Assembly: GCA_041394725.1 (NCBI GenBank)
Contig: JAWKHR010000009.1
Location: forward strand, 1 to 64,000
DNA length: 64,000 nt
Direction: 5' to 3'
From: JAWKHR01 sp041394725
GTDB taxonomy: Bacteria > Acidobacteriota > Vicinamibacteria > Vicinamibacterales > SCN-69-37
This document shows positions 41,197 to 50,912 of this stretch, in pieces. Under the pieces are notes generated by a model. That model worked only from the letters and a program-made list of their open reading frames with translations. It ran no database searches and had not been told where the DNA came from. Both the position numbers and the translations under genes were made by a program. Position 1 is the first letter of the stretch; every line of letters begins with the position of its first letter.

Positions 41197-42309
41197 ATGA
41201 AGATCACCCGTCTCTCCGCGTACCAGGTCGATCTCCCGCTGCACGAGGGCAGCTACAAGTGGTCCGGCGGCAAGTCGGTGTCGGTGTTCGACAGCACGCT
41301 CGTGCGCGTGGACACCGACGCGGGCGTCAGCGGCTGGGGCGAGGTCTGCCCGCTGGGGCCGTTCTACCTGGCGGCCTACGGCGGCGGCGTGCGCGCCGGC
41401 CTTCGCGAGCTGGGGCCGCACCTCATCGGCGAGAATCCGCTCGACCTGGCGCGCCTGAACCGGCGGATGGACGCGGCGCTCAAGGGCCATCCCTACGTGA
41501 AGTCGCCGATCGACATCGCGTGCTGGGACCTGCTGGGCAAGGTCACCGGTCAGCCGGTCTGCACGCTGCTCGGCGGCCGCTACGGCGAGGACTTCGTGCT
41601 CTACCGCGCGATCTCGCAGGAGTCGCCGGCCGCGATGGCGAGCCGCGTGGCCGGCTATCGCGCCGAGGGCTACCGGCGCTTCCAGCTCAAGGTCGGCGCC
41701 GACCCGGACGAGGACATCGATCGCATCCGCGCGGTCTCGGCCGAGCTCCAGCGGGGCGACGTGCTCGTGGCCGACGCGAACACCGGCTGGCTGCGCCACC
41801 AGGCGATGCGCGTCGTGCGCGGCGTGCGCGACGTGGACGTCTACATCGAGCAGCCCTGCCTCGAGTACGAGGAGTGCCTGTCGGTGCGTCGCGGCACCAG
41901 CCACCCGTTCGTCCTCGACGAGTGCATCGACGGCCTCGGGCCGCTGCTGCGCGGCCAGGCCGATCTCGCGATGGACGTGGTCAACCTCAAGATCAGCAAG
42001 TTCGGCGGCCTGACGAAGACGCGTCAGGCGCGCGACCTGTGCGTCTCGCTCGGCATCGCGATGACGCTCGAGGACTCGTGGGGCGGCGACGTGACGACCG
42101 CGGCGATCGCGCACCTCGCTCACAGCACACCGCCGGAGCTGCTCTTCACGGCGACCGACTTCAACAGCTACGTGACCGTCTCGACCGCCGAGGGCGCGCC
42201 GCAGCGGCGGCACGGCCGGATGGCCGCCTCGACCGCGCCCGGGCTCGGGATCGAGCCGCGGATGGACGTGCTGGGCGAGCCGGTCGTCGTCGTCGACGCA
42301 CCGGCTTGA
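41197..42309 (+). CDS. Mandelate racemase / muconate lactonising enzyme family protein
   Basis: A protein of 370 residues of the enolase superfamily. It has the N-terminal capping domain (MKITRLSAYQVDLPL, then GWGEVCPLGPFYLAAY) and the barrel with Lys in RFQLKVGADPDED, metal ligands in VADANTGW, YIEQPCLEY and VLDECIDG, and a second catalytic Lys in NLKISKFGGLTK. The overall wording (VCPLGPFYLAAYGGGVRAGLRELGPHL and AIDIACWDLLGK-type segment) is like hydroxyproline-betaine 2-epimerase or cis-3-hydroxyproline dehydratase members, so a proline-derivative substrate is a fair guess. It stands alone, and 168 bases separate it from the next gene. Confidence 0.87.
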   Translation: MKITRLSAYQVDLPLHEGSYKWSGGKSVSVFDSTLVRVDTDAGVSGWGEVCPLGPFYLAAYGGGVRAGLRELGPHLIGENPLDLARLNRRMDAALKGHPYVKSPIDIACWDLLGKVTGQPVCTLLGGRYGEDFVLYRAISQESPAAMASRVAGYRAEGYRRFQLKVGADPDEDIDRIRAVSAELQRGDVLVADANTGWLRHQAMRVVRGVRDVDVYIEQPCLEYEECLSVRRGTSHPFVLDECIDGLGPLLRGQADLAMDVVNLKISKFGGLTKTRQARDLCVSLGIAMTLEDSWGGDVTTAAIAHLAHSTPPELLFTATDFNSYVTVSTAEGAPQRRHGRMAASTAPGLGIEPRMDVLGEPVVVVDAPA

Positions 42310-42357
42310 TCGCGCGGCCTGATCGCGCCGACCGGTCAGCGCCCCGGCCGACGCCTG

Positions 42358-42407
42358 ACGCCTGACGCCCGACGGCCGGCCGACGCCTGACGCCCGACGG
42401 CCGGCCG
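42358..42407. repeat. Two tandem 25-base repeats between genes
   Basis: The 25-base unit beginning ACGCCTGACGCCCGACGGCC occurs at 42358-42382 and 42383-42407, with a partial copy just before it (CCGGCCGACGCCTGACG). It is built from smaller ACGCCTG units. The 168-base gap holds no gene and no clear terminator stem with a T-run. Confidence 0.65.
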
Positions 42408-42464
42408 ACGCGCCGGCCTGACTCCGGCGCCGGCGGCGCACTTGCTCCGGCCGCGGCGCGGCGT

Positions 42465-42470
42465 TACAAC
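42465..42470 (+). promoter_or_regulatory. Putative -10 element of the GH31 gene
   Basis: TACAAC ends seven bases before the ATG at 42478. No ribosome site is present, so a leaderless transcript is possible. It is weaker than the boxes at 41182 and 54036. Confidence 0.3.
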
Positions 42471-42477
42471 TGGCCGC

Positions 42478-44820
42478 ATGATCCGCCCAGCCGCCGCCCT
42501 CACCCTCGCGCTCGCCCTGGCGTCAACGCCGTTCCTGCTGGCCCGGACGGGGCCGGACGATGCTCAGGGCCAGGGCCGTCGCGGCGGCGGTCCGCCCGCG
42601 CCGCGCGGGCGCAGCGTGACGCTCGGCGACGTGACGGCCTTCGACGTCACCGACCGGGTCGTCACGATCAGCGCCGGCCCGGACCAGGTCCGGGTGATCT
42701 TCTACCGCGACGACATCTTCCGCCTCTGGCTCGGTCCCGACGGGACGTTCACCGAGGCCCAGCCGGATCCGGCCGACGCGCAGATGGTCGTCTTCGACGG
42801 CGCGCCCGTCGCGGTGGACACGCGCGACGCGGGCGACTACTGGCGCATCGCCAGCGACCGGCTCGTGCTGCGCGCCTACAAGCGCCCGCTGCGGTTCGCG
42901 CTCTTCGACCGGACCAACACGACGGTCGTCTGGCAGGAGACGAAGCCGCTCACCTACGGGCCGTCCACGGTCCAGACGCTGCGGCGCGGCGAGAGCGAGC
43001 ATTTCTACGGCGGCGGCATGCAGAACGGCTACTTCTCGCACCGCGACACGTCGGTGAACATCCGCCTCAACACCCGCGGCTGGAACGACGGCGCCACGCC
43101 CAACCCGGCGCCGTTCTACATGAGCACGGCCGGCTACGGCGTCTTCCGCAACACGATGCGGCCCGGCCGCTACGACTTCCTCTCGCCGCTCGTCCTCTCG
43201 CACGACGAGCCGCGGTTCGACGCGTACTACTTCTACGGTCCGTCCCTGAAGACCATCCTCGACGAGTACACGCTGGTCACCGGCCGCCCGTTCATGCTCC
43301 CGCGCTGGGGCCTCGAGTTCGGCGACGCCGACTGCTACAACAAGACCGGGAAGACGATCGACGTCGTCGATCGCGTCGCGCGGCAGTACCGCGAGCACGA
43401 CATGCCCGGCGGCTGGATCCTGCCCAACGACGGCTACGGGTGTGGCTACCAGGAGCTGCCCGAGACGATCGCGGCGCTGAAGACGCTCGGCTTCCACACC
43501 GGGCTCTGGACCGAGAACGGCCTCGAGCGCATCGCCACGGAGGTCCGCGACTACGGGTCGCGCGTGATGAAGCTCGACGTCGCGTGGGTCGGCCGCGGCT
43601 ACCAGTTCGCGCTGAACGGCATGCGCGACGCGTATCAGGGCATCGAGTCCAACGCCGACAGCCGCGGCTTCGTCTGGACCACGTGCGCGTGGGCCGGCGG
43701 CCAGCGCTACGCGACGATCTGGTCGGGCGATCAGTCCGGCAACTGGGAGTACATCCGCTTCCACATTCCGACCGTGCTCGGCGCCGGGCTCTCGGGCTTC
43801 AACGCGGCCACGGGCGACGTGGACGGCATCTTCGGCGGCAGCGCACAGACGCAGGTGCGCGACCTGCAGTGGAAGGCGCTCACGCCCGCCTGGATGATCA
43901 TCAGCGGCTGGTCGAAGCAGACCAACAACATGAAGCAGCCGTGGATCTTCGGCGAGCCCTACACGTCGATCAACCGCAAGTACCTGAAGCTGAAGATGCG
44001 CCTGACGCCCTACCTCTACACCGCGGCGCGCGAGGCGTACGACACGGGCGTCCCCGCCGTCCGCGCGATGGTCCTCGAGTTCCCCGACGACCCCGTCACC
44101 TGGTCGAAGCGCACGCAGTACCAGTTCATGTCCGGCGCGTCGCTGCTGGTCGCGCCGGTCTACGAGGACTCGCCCGTGCGCAACGACATCTACCTGCCGG
44201 CGGGCCGCTGGATCGACTACTGGAACGGCGCCGAACTCGACGGCCCCACCACGCTGAACGGCTACGCCGCGCCGCTCGACACGCTGCCGATGTTCGTCCG
44301 CGGCGGCGCGATCATCCCGATGTACCCGGAGATGCTCTACGACGGCGAGAAGCCCGCCGACCCGGTCACGCTCGACGTCTATCCCTCCGGCCGGTCGAGC
44401 TTCGACCTGTACGAGGACGACGGCACGACGCAGGCGTACCGGAAGGACGCGTTCGCGCGGACGTTGATCGAGATGGACGCGCCGGCGGTGCCCGACGCGC
44501 CGGGCGATCGGATCACCGTGCGGGTGGGCGCGGCGCGCGGGACGTACGCCGGCATGCCCGCCTCGCGCGCGTGGGTCGTCGAGGCCCACGTCACCGCCCG
44601 CCCCGCCGACGTGCGGGTCGGCGACCGCGCGCTGCCCGTCTTCGCGCCGGCCGGCACCGGCCGCAACGCGATGCAGACGGTCCGCGACGACTTCGCGGCC
44701 GCGACCGAGGGCTGGTACTTCGATCCGGCCGACCGCCGCGGCGTCGTCCACGTGAAGATCGGCCCCCGGCGCGCCGCCGACGGCTTCACGCTGACGATGA
44801 CGATCGGCGCGGGATCCTGA
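42478..44820 (+). CDS. Exported glycoside hydrolase family 31 enzyme
   Basis: A protein of 780 residues with a signal peptide (ALTLALALASTPFLLA). The GH31 barrel shows the catalytic nucleophile in VMKLDVAWVG (Asp367) and the acid/base in TIWSGDQSGNWEYI (Asp418), each at the usual place. Family blocks such as PRWGLEFGDADCYN, ARQYREHDMPGGWILPNDGYG and GAGLSGFNAATGDVDG are present. A C-terminal beta domain includes GRSSFDLYEDDGTTQAY. GH31 members cleave alpha-glucosides, alpha-xylosides or alpha-galactosides. The reduced first Asp motif (KLDVAWVG rather than DxxE) points to a non-glucosidase branch, but I cannot name the sugar. It stands alone with its own promoter. Confidence 0.87.
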   Translation: MIRPAAALTLALALASTPFLLARTGPDDAQGQGRRGGGPPAPRGRSVTLGDVTAFDVTDRVVTISAGPDQVRVIFYRDDIFRLWLGPDGTFTEAQPDPADAQMVVFDGAPVAVDTRDAGDYWRIASDRLVLRAYKRPLRFALFDRTNTTVVWQETKPLTYGPSTVQTLRRGESEHFYGGGMQNGYFSHRDTSVNIRLNTRGWNDGATPNPAPFYMSTAGYGVFRNTMRPGRYDFLSPLVLSHDEPRFDAYYFYGPSLKTILDEYTLVTGRPFMLPRWGLEFGDADCYNKTGKTIDVVDRVARQYREHDMPGGWILPNDGYGCGYQELPETIAALKTLGFHTGLWTENGLERIATEVRDYGSRVMKLDVAWVGRGYQFALNGMRDAYQGIESNADSRGFVWTTCAWAGGQRYATIWSGDQSGNWEYIRFHIPTVLGAGLSGFNAATGDVDGIFGGSAQTQVRDLQWKALTPAWMIISGWSKQTNNMKQPWIFGEPYTSINRKYLKLKMRLTPYLYTAAREAYDTGVPAVRAMVLEFPDDPVTWSKRTQYQFMSGASLLVAPVYEDSPVRNDIYLPAGRWIDYWNGAELDGPTTLNGYAAPLDTLPMFVRGGAIIPMYPEMLYDGEKPADPVTLDVYPSGRSSFDLYEDDGTTQAYRKDAFARTLIEMDAPAVPDAPGDRITVRVGAARGTYAGMPASRAWVVEAHVTARPADVRVGDRALPVFAPAGTGRNAMQTVRDDFAAATEGWYFDPADRRGVVHVKIGPRRAADGFTLTMTIGAGS

Positions 44821-44848
44821 ACGCCGGTCTGGTGTAATCTCCCCGGTC

Positions 44849-47800
44849 GTGGACCCGGCCGCCACGCCCGGCACCCCGCCCGCTCCCCGCGGCCAGCCAG
44901 GGAAACCTCTGGTCTCGCGGGCGGGACTCGCGTACCTGATGATCGTCGCGGCCGCGCTCGGCGCGACCGTCGCGTTCTGGATCGCCCGCACCGAGCAGGG
45001 CGCGGCCCGCCGGCATCGCCAGCTCACGCGGGCCCAGATGGTCGAGATCTCGCTCCGCCAGGCCATCGTCGGCGACCTCGGCTTCCGGGCCAACTTCGAG
45101 TCGTACCAGCGCGCGAACCGCGGCCGCGCGGCGGCCTTCCAGGAAGACGCGGATCGGATCCGCGCCGCCGATCCGGAGCAGGCCGGCCAGCTCGAGATCC
45201 GCGCCCAGCAGGAATTGCAGCTGTCGCGCCTCACGGGCACGCTGCTCGCGGCGTTCCGGGACTGGGGCTCGGGCAACGCGAAGGCGCAGATCGACGCGCG
45301 GGTGACCGAGGAGCTGTCGCGGCTCGGCTTCGCGACCGCTCCGGCGCCCGCCGCGCCGCACGAGGCGCCCGGGGCCGCGACGCCGGCGGCGCCCGAGGGC
45401 ACGGGCGCGCCCGACGGCGACGCCCCGCCGACCGGGCAGGCCGAGGCGCGCGACACGAGCTACGACGGCATCATCCACGCGCGCCAGCTGCCGCTCTGGG
45501 CGCCGCTGATGGCCGCCATCGAGGACCTGCACCATCACATCCCGCTGCTGGCGATCGGCGTCGTGCTGTTCGTCGCGGCGCTCGTCGCGCTCACCTTCGC
45601 CGACCTGCTGGCCGCGCGCCCGGCGGCGGCCAACGTGGCGCTGCTGGCCGGCGCGGCGGCGATGGCGGGCGCCCTGATCGCGGTGATCATCTGGGACACG
45701 TCCACCTGGCTCCCGCTGGCGCTCGTCGCGGTGGCCAGCGGGGGGATCGGCCTCGGCCTGCGTGCGCTCGGCGCGTTCTCGGTGCACACCGACGGCGACC
45801 CGGCGCACCCGCCCGAACTCGAGCCGCGGCAGTTCGCCGGCGCGCATGTCGTCCTGCACCACGCGCGCAATCTCCGCGAGCGGGCGCTGGTCGCCCTCAC
45901 CGCGGTCACGGTCCTGCTCAGCTCGGTCGTCGGCTGGTGGTATGCCGACGCGCTGACGCAGGCCAACGAGGCCACCCATCGGGCGTTCGCGAGCGAGGTC
46001 GAGCTCAACAACCTGACGGGTGAGCGCTGGCTCGTCGCGAGCGGCGGCGCGATCACGGCGGCGCTCGAGCTGTTCAACGCCCGGACGCGGTGCACGTTCG
46101 CCACCCAGGCCGCGGCACTGCCCCCGTCGGGCACCGGCCCCGGCGCCCAGGCGATCCTCGAGGCCGACCGCGACCGCGAGTGCCGCGCGCTCGGCCAGCC
46201 GCCGTACGACCAGCAGGCCACCTTCGTGGACGAGGCGGACTTCGACTCCGGGGACCAGCCGGGATCGCGGATCTTCGCGGAGATCCGCAACCGCGGCCCG
46301 GTCAACCCGTCGCAGCTGTACGCGCTGGCCGACGGCTACATCAGCCTGGCCGAGGCCTGGGAGACCAAGTCCGTCATCTACGTGTTCGGCCTCACGCTCT
46401 TCGCGATTGCGCTCTACCTGCTCAGCCAGTCCACGAGCATGGGCGAGAACCTGCCGGGCTTCGTGCTGGCCGCCTCCGGCACGGTGCTGGCCGCCGCCAC
46501 GTTCGGGTACGCGCTCCATCTCTACCGTCAGCCCGTCATGGCGGCCGGCACGCTGCCGGAGGGCTGCGCCGGGACCGGAACGCCGGTCGAACTGGCCGCC
46601 GCCTTCTACGGCGACGCCACGCGGATCTTCGACGCCGCGGCGACGGGCGAGGACTACCAGAAGGCCGCCGACCTCCTCTCGTGCGCGGTGGCGGTGCGGC
46701 CGGACTTCGCGCGGGCGCAGTACGACCGGTCGCGGGCGGCGTCGCTCATCAGCCAGGGCGACCTGGGCAACGACTACACCAGTTTCCCGACGCGCGCGCG
46801 GGTCGCCGAGATCCAGGCCTCCTATGCGGAGATGGTCGCGGTGCTGGAGCGCGGCGGCTGGACGCCCACCACCCGCCTGCTCAACAGCTACGGCTTCAAC
46901 ACGATCCTCGCCGCGCTCGCCGACGGCGACCGGGCGCGACTCGACGAGGCCGTCTCGATCCTCGAGCGCGGCCTCGCGGTGGACGGCATCGCGACGCCGG
47001 ACGGCACGGTCGACGCGGTGCGGCTCACCAACGCGACGTCGACCCAGGTGGACCACAGTCGCCTGCTGCTCACGAACCTCGCGCTCGCCCGGCTCGCGCG
47101 GAATGAGCGCCAGGCGGCGGCCGCGGCGTACCGGGCGCTGGTGGACGGCCTGCACGCCGGCGAGAACCAGCCGCTGGTCGGCTCGTCGCTGAGCGACCTG
47201 AACATCCTCGCCGGGCACTGCGCCGCGCTCTACGGCGACGCGGCGGCGGAGACCTGTGCGAGCGTCGCCGACGGCATCGCCGACGCGCGGCGCATGCTGC
47301 TCGTCGGCCGGTCCGCGCCGGTCGAGGGCGGCGGGCGCACGGCCGTCACGCAGGCGGCCGCCTGGATCCACCCCTCGCGCGCCGGCTGGAGCGCGCGCGC
47401 CTCCGGCTTCGACGCGCGCCGCGACACGTTTGCCGTCGTCTGGTCGTCCTACTCGGACGACTGGGGCGTCTGGCGCGTCGTCCAGCCGCTGTTCCGCACG
47501 GTCGATCCGCGCCGCCTCCAGGCCGGCGGCGTCGTCAGCGACGTGACCGTCTACGACAGCTCGCCCTCCTACTGCCTGCCGCCGGGCCGGTACCGCGCCG
47601 AGTTCTTCCTCAACGGGCGCCCCCTGGGTGACGGCGCGCCGGAGGAGTTCGAGATGAGGGGCTACCGGAACTACCGGTCGCGCGAGATGGACGTCGCGAT
47701 GTGCGTCCCGGACGACTGGACGCTGTCGGACTTCCGGCAGAACGACGAGGGCCGGCACCTGGTGCGTGCGTTCACGACGCCGAACAACCGATCCGCGCTC

Positions 47801-48139
47801 TACGTCTTCACGTTCTTCACGCCGAAGCACCTGGCGGGCACGGGCACGGCGGCGCCGCTCGACCGCGGGTGGAGCATGCTCAAGCGGCTGACGCGGAACC
47901 CGCCCGCCGACGCGCTCTTCTACCAGGCCGCGTCGAAGTTCCAGGGCTGCGGCGCGCCGATTCCCGGCGGCACCATCCTCAGCCGGACGTGGACGGCCGG
48001 CGACGGCCTCGTGCACGTCGCGATGGTCATGGGCGACTTCGCGCCGAACGGTCAGGCGTGCCAGGTGCTCGAGTCCATCGGCGCCTACTACGACCGCGAC
48101 ACGGCCCAGCTGCTCGACGCGTCGGGCTCGTCGCGCTGA
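44849..48139 (+). CDS. Large multi-spanning membrane protein, unrecognised
   Basis: A protein of 1096 residues from GTG 44849, nine bases after a TAATCT element. It has one membrane segment near residue 27 (AYLMIVAAALGATVAFWIA), then a helical region of about 180 residues. Three segments cluster at 232-300, another lies near 350 (ALVALTAVTVLLSSVVGWWY), and two more lie near 505-555. The large soluble part after residue 560 has TPR-like helices (YQKAADLLSCAVAVRPDFARAQYD; LALARLARNERQAAAAAYRAL). The last 250 residues are beta-rich with four or more Cys (SPSYCLPPGRYRAEFFLNG). I recognise no family. It may be an envelope scaffold or sensor. Confidence 0.75.
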   Translation: MDPAATPGTPPAPRGQPGKPLVSRAGLAYLMIVAAALGATVAFWIARTEQGAARRHRQLTRAQMVEISLRQAIVGDLGFRANFESYQRANRGRAAAFQEDADRIRAADPEQAGQLEIRAQQELQLSRLTGTLLAAFRDWGSGNAKAQIDARVTEELSRLGFATAPAPAAPHEAPGAATPAAPEGTGAPDGDAPPTGQAEARDTSYDGIIHARQLPLWAPLMAAIEDLHHHIPLLAIGVVLFVAALVALTFADLLAARPAAANVALLAGAAAMAGALIAVIIWDTSTWLPLALVAVASGGIGLGLRALGAFSVHTDGDPAHPPELEPRQFAGAHVVLHHARNLRERALVALTAVTVLLSSVVGWWYADALTQANEATHRAFASEVELNNLTGERWLVASGGAITAALELFNARTRCTFATQAAALPPSGTGPGAQAILEADRDRECRALGQPPYDQQATFVDEADFDSGDQPGSRIFAEIRNRGPVNPSQLYALADGYISLAEAWETKSVIYVFGLTLFAIALYLLSQSTSMGENLPGFVLAASGTVLAAATFGYALHLYRQPVMAAGTLPEGCAGTGTPVELAAAFYGDATRIFDAAATGEDYQKAADLLSCAVAVRPDFARAQYDRSRAASLISQGDLGNDYTSFPTRARVAEIQASYAEMVAVLERGGWTPTTRLLNSYGFNTILAALADGDRARLDEAVSILERGLAVDGIATPDGTVDAVRLTNATSTQVDHSRLLLTNLALARLARNERQAAAAAYRALVDGLHAGENQPLVGSSLSDLNILAGHCAALYGDAAAETCASVADGIADARRMLLVGRSAPVEGGGRTAVTQAAAWIHPSRAGWSARASGFDARRDTFAVVWSSYSDDWGVWRVVQPLFRTVDPRRLQAGGVVSDVTVYDSSPSYCLPPGRYRAEFFLNGRPLGDGAPEEFEMRGYRNYRSREMDVAMCVPDDWTLSDFRQNDEGRHLVRAFTTPNNRSALYVFTFFTPKHLAGTGTAAPLDRGWSMLKRLTRNPPADALFYQAASKFQGCGAPIPGGTILSRTWTAGDGLVHVAMVMGDFAPNGQACQVLESIGAYYDRDTAQLLDASGSSR

Positions 48140-48285
48140 TCGCCAGCCGGCGTCGCCGATTCGGCGAGAGCGGCGCCGCGCCCCACGCATGCCGCCCCTC
48201 GGCGGCGCGCCGAACCCCCGGCCGGTGGTCGTAGCGGGCGCGGTCTGGTAGAGTGGCCGTCCCGTTTTTTCCTCTGGAGGCACCA

Positions 48286-50904
48286 GTGATCCGCAGACTG
48301 CTCCGTCCAGCGTCGCTCGGGCTGATGCTGGCCGCGGCGGCGCTCCTGCCGGCCGACCTGTTCTCGGGCCGTGTCAGCGCCCAGGCCAGCCAGCCGGGCG
48401 TCGTCGCCATCCGCAACGCCACGCTCGTCACCGCCTCGCACGGCACGATCGAGAACGGCACGATCGTCCTGCGTGACGGCAGGATCGCCGCGCTCGGGCG
48501 CAACGTGCAGGTGCCCGCCGGCGCCGAGGTGATCGACGGCACGGGCAAGTTCGTCTCGCCGGGCATCATCGACGCGCACTCGCACATCGCCAACGACGCG
48601 ATCAACGAGGGCGGCACGTCGGTGAGCTCGATGACGAACATGAAGGAGGTGCTCGACCCGCTCGACATCGCGATCCAGCGCGACGTGGCGGGCGGCGTGA
48701 CGGTGGCGAACATCCTGCATGGCAGCGCGAACGCGATCGGCGGCCAGACGATCGTCATCAAGCTGCGGTGGGGCGTGGACAGGGCGGATGACCTGATCTT
48801 CCAGGGCGCGCTCCCGGGCATCAAGTTCGCGCTGGGCGAGAACCCCAAGCGCCAGGGTCTGGCGTCGAACAACGGCCCGCGCCGGTACCCGAGCACGCGG
48901 CAGGGCGTGGAGTTCACGATTCGTGACGCGTTCACGCGCGCGAAGGCCTACCAGCAGGCGTGGAAGGACTACGACACGGCGAAGGCGGCGGGCCGCGACG
49001 TGCTGCCGCCGCGGCGCGACCTCCAGCTCGACGCCCTCGTGGAGGTGCTCGAGGGCAAGCGGCTCGTGCACGTCCACTGCTATCGCGCGGACGAGATCCT
49101 GATGATGATCCGCCTGGCCGACGAGATGGGCTTCAAGGTCGCGACCTTCCAGCACGTGCTGGAGGGCTACAAGGTGGCGAAGGAGATCGCCGAGCACGGC
49201 GCCGGCGCGTCCACCTTTTCCGACTGGTGGGGCTACAAGATCGAGGCCGAGGACGCGATTCCCGGCAACGCCGGGCTGATGACGCACAAGGGCGTCAACG
49301 TGTCGGTCAACTCCGACAGCGCCGAGCACGCGCGTCGGCTGAACACCGAGGCCGCCAAGTCGATCCGCTGGGGCGACGTCACCGAGGACCAGGCGATCGC
49401 CATGGTCACGCTCAACCCGGCGAAACAGCTCCGGATCGACGACCGGGTCGGCTCGCTCGACGTCGGCAAGGATGCGGACGTCGTGATCTGGAACCACCAC
49501 CCGCTCAGCACCTACGCCATCGTCGAGCGGACCTACATCGACGGCGTCGTGCGGTACGACCGCCAGCAGGACGAGGCGCGGATCGCGCGCGTCGCCGAGG
49601 AGAAGGCGGCGCTGCAGGGCGGCCGCGGCGGGCGCGGCGGCCGGGGTGGCCAGGGCGGCGCGACGGGCGCGTCGGACCAGCCGGCGAACCTGTTCAACAT
49701 CCCGAGCCAGCCTGTGGACGTGCGGTACAACGCCGACGGCCCGGCGCTGGCGATCACCAACGCGCGCATCGTGACCGTGAGCGGGCCCGTCATCGAGCGT
49801 GGCACGGTCCTCATCCGCGGCAATCGCATCCAGGCGGTCGGCGCCAACGTGTCGATCCCGGGCGGCACGCGGCAGATCAACGCGAACGGCGCGAGCGTCT
49901 ATCCCGGGTTCATCGACGCGGCCACCGACCTCGGCCTGAACGAGCCCGGCGTCCGCGGCATGGACGATGTCAGCGAGATGCTGGACTTCAACCAGATGCT
50001 GCGCACGCGCGTCGCGTACCAGTCGGACAGCGACGCCATTCCGGTGGCGCGCGTCGAGGGCATCACGAGCGCGGCCATCTTCATGGGCGGCGGCGTGATC
50101 ACGGGCGACGTGCCGCTGATGGACCTCGACGGCTGGACGTGGGAGGAGAACACGGTCCGCGCCAACGCCGGGCTCGCGATGCAGTATCCGGGCGGCGGGG
50201 GCGGACGGGGCGGCCGCGGCGGCGGGGGCGGCGGCGCGCAGGAGCAGATCCGCGAGCTCGACCGGCTGGTGCGCGCGGCGAAGGCCTACGGCGCCGACGC
50301 CGACCGCGCGATGAACTGGGAGCTCGAGCCGCTCGTGCCCGTCGTCAAGGGCCAGATTCCGATGTACGTCTCGGCCGGGAGCGCGACCGCGATCCGTGAC
50401 GCGATCGGCTGGGCCGAGCGGGAGGGCGTGAACATCGTCATCCGGACGAGCCCGGGCGCGGCGGTCGAGTCGGCCGCGCTGCTGAAGGCGAAGGGCGTGC
50501 CGGTCATCCTCACCGACGTGCTCACGATGCCGCAGGGCGAGGACACGTTTCACGCGGCCAACTACCAGGCGGCAGGCGAGCTGCAGAAGGCCGGCGTCAC
50601 GTTCGCGTTCTCGAGCGGCGGCTACGACAACGTCCGCCTGATTCCGTTCCAGGCGGCGATGTCCGTCGCGTGGGGGCTGGATCACGACGCGGCGATTCGC
50701 GCGCTCACGCTGGACGCGGCGAAGATCTTCGGCGCCGACAAGGTCGTCGGGTCGATCGAGGCCGGCAAGCTCGCGAACCTGATCGTCGTCAACGGCGACC
50801 CGCTGGAGATCCGGTCGCGCATCCGCAACGTCATCATCGCCGGCCGCGACATCCCGCTCGAGAGCAAGCAGACCGAGCTGTTCGCGCGGTACATGGGGCG
50901 GTAG
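48286..50904 (+). CDS. Exported protein with two fused amidohydrolase domains
   Basis: A protein of 872 residues; GTG 48286 follows GGAGG by six bases. It has a signal peptide (cleavage near VSAQA). The first amidohydrolase domain (residues 40-445) has the metal motif DAHSHI, then HVHCYRADEI, VATFQHV and an Asp in VSVNSDS. It is imidazolonepropionase/prolidase-like and ends with VGSLDVGKDADVVIWN. A Gly/Arg-rich linker follows (about residues 446-465). The second domain has the same fold pattern, but IDAATDLGLNE stands where HxH should be, and it contains another Gly/Arg-rich run. So the second half is probably inactive. It is followed eight bases later by a shorter paralogue. Confidence 0.85.
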   Translation: MIRRLLRPASLGLMLAAAALLPADLFSGRVSAQASQPGVVAIRNATLVTASHGTIENGTIVLRDGRIAALGRNVQVPAGAEVIDGTGKFVSPGIIDAHSHIANDAINEGGTSVSSMTNMKEVLDPLDIAIQRDVAGGVTVANILHGSANAIGGQTIVIKLRWGVDRADDLIFQGALPGIKFALGENPKRQGLASNNGPRRYPSTRQGVEFTIRDAFTRAKAYQQAWKDYDTAKAAGRDVLPPRRDLQLDALVEVLEGKRLVHVHCYRADEILMMIRLADEMGFKVATFQHVLEGYKVAKEIAEHGAGASTFSDWWGYKIEAEDAIPGNAGLMTHKGVNVSVNSDSAEHARRLNTEAAKSIRWGDVTEDQAIAMVTLNPAKQLRIDDRVGSLDVGKDADVVIWNHHPLSTYAIVERTYIDGVVRYDRQQDEARIARVAEEKAALQGGRGGRGGRGGQGGATGASDQPANLFNIPSQPVDVRYNADGPALAITNARIVTVSGPVIERGTVLIRGNRIQAVGANVSIPGGTRQINANGASVYPGFIDAATDLGLNEPGVRGMDDVSEMLDFNQMLRTRVAYQSDSDAIPVARVEGITSAAIFMGGGVITGDVPLMDLDGWTWEENTVRANAGLAMQYPGGGGGRGGRGGGGGGAQEQIRELDRLVRAAKAYGADADRAMNWELEPLVPVVKGQIPMYVSAGSATAIRDAIGWAEREGVNIVIRTSPGAAVESAALLKAKGVPVILTDVLTMPQGEDTFHAANYQAAGELQKAGVTFAFSSGGYDNVRLIPFQAAMSVAWGLDHDAAIRALTLDAAKIFGADKVVGSIEAGKLANLIVVNGDPLEIRSRIRNVIIAGRDIPLESKQTELFARYMGR

Positions 50905-50912
50905 GAGGAGTC

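Noticed and set aside
44786..48283. Long minus-strand frame opposite the large membrane protein
   Set aside because: No motif and a shadow-type Arg/Val-rich composition. The plus-strand frame has signal-like and membrane segments and is preferred despite its unknown family.
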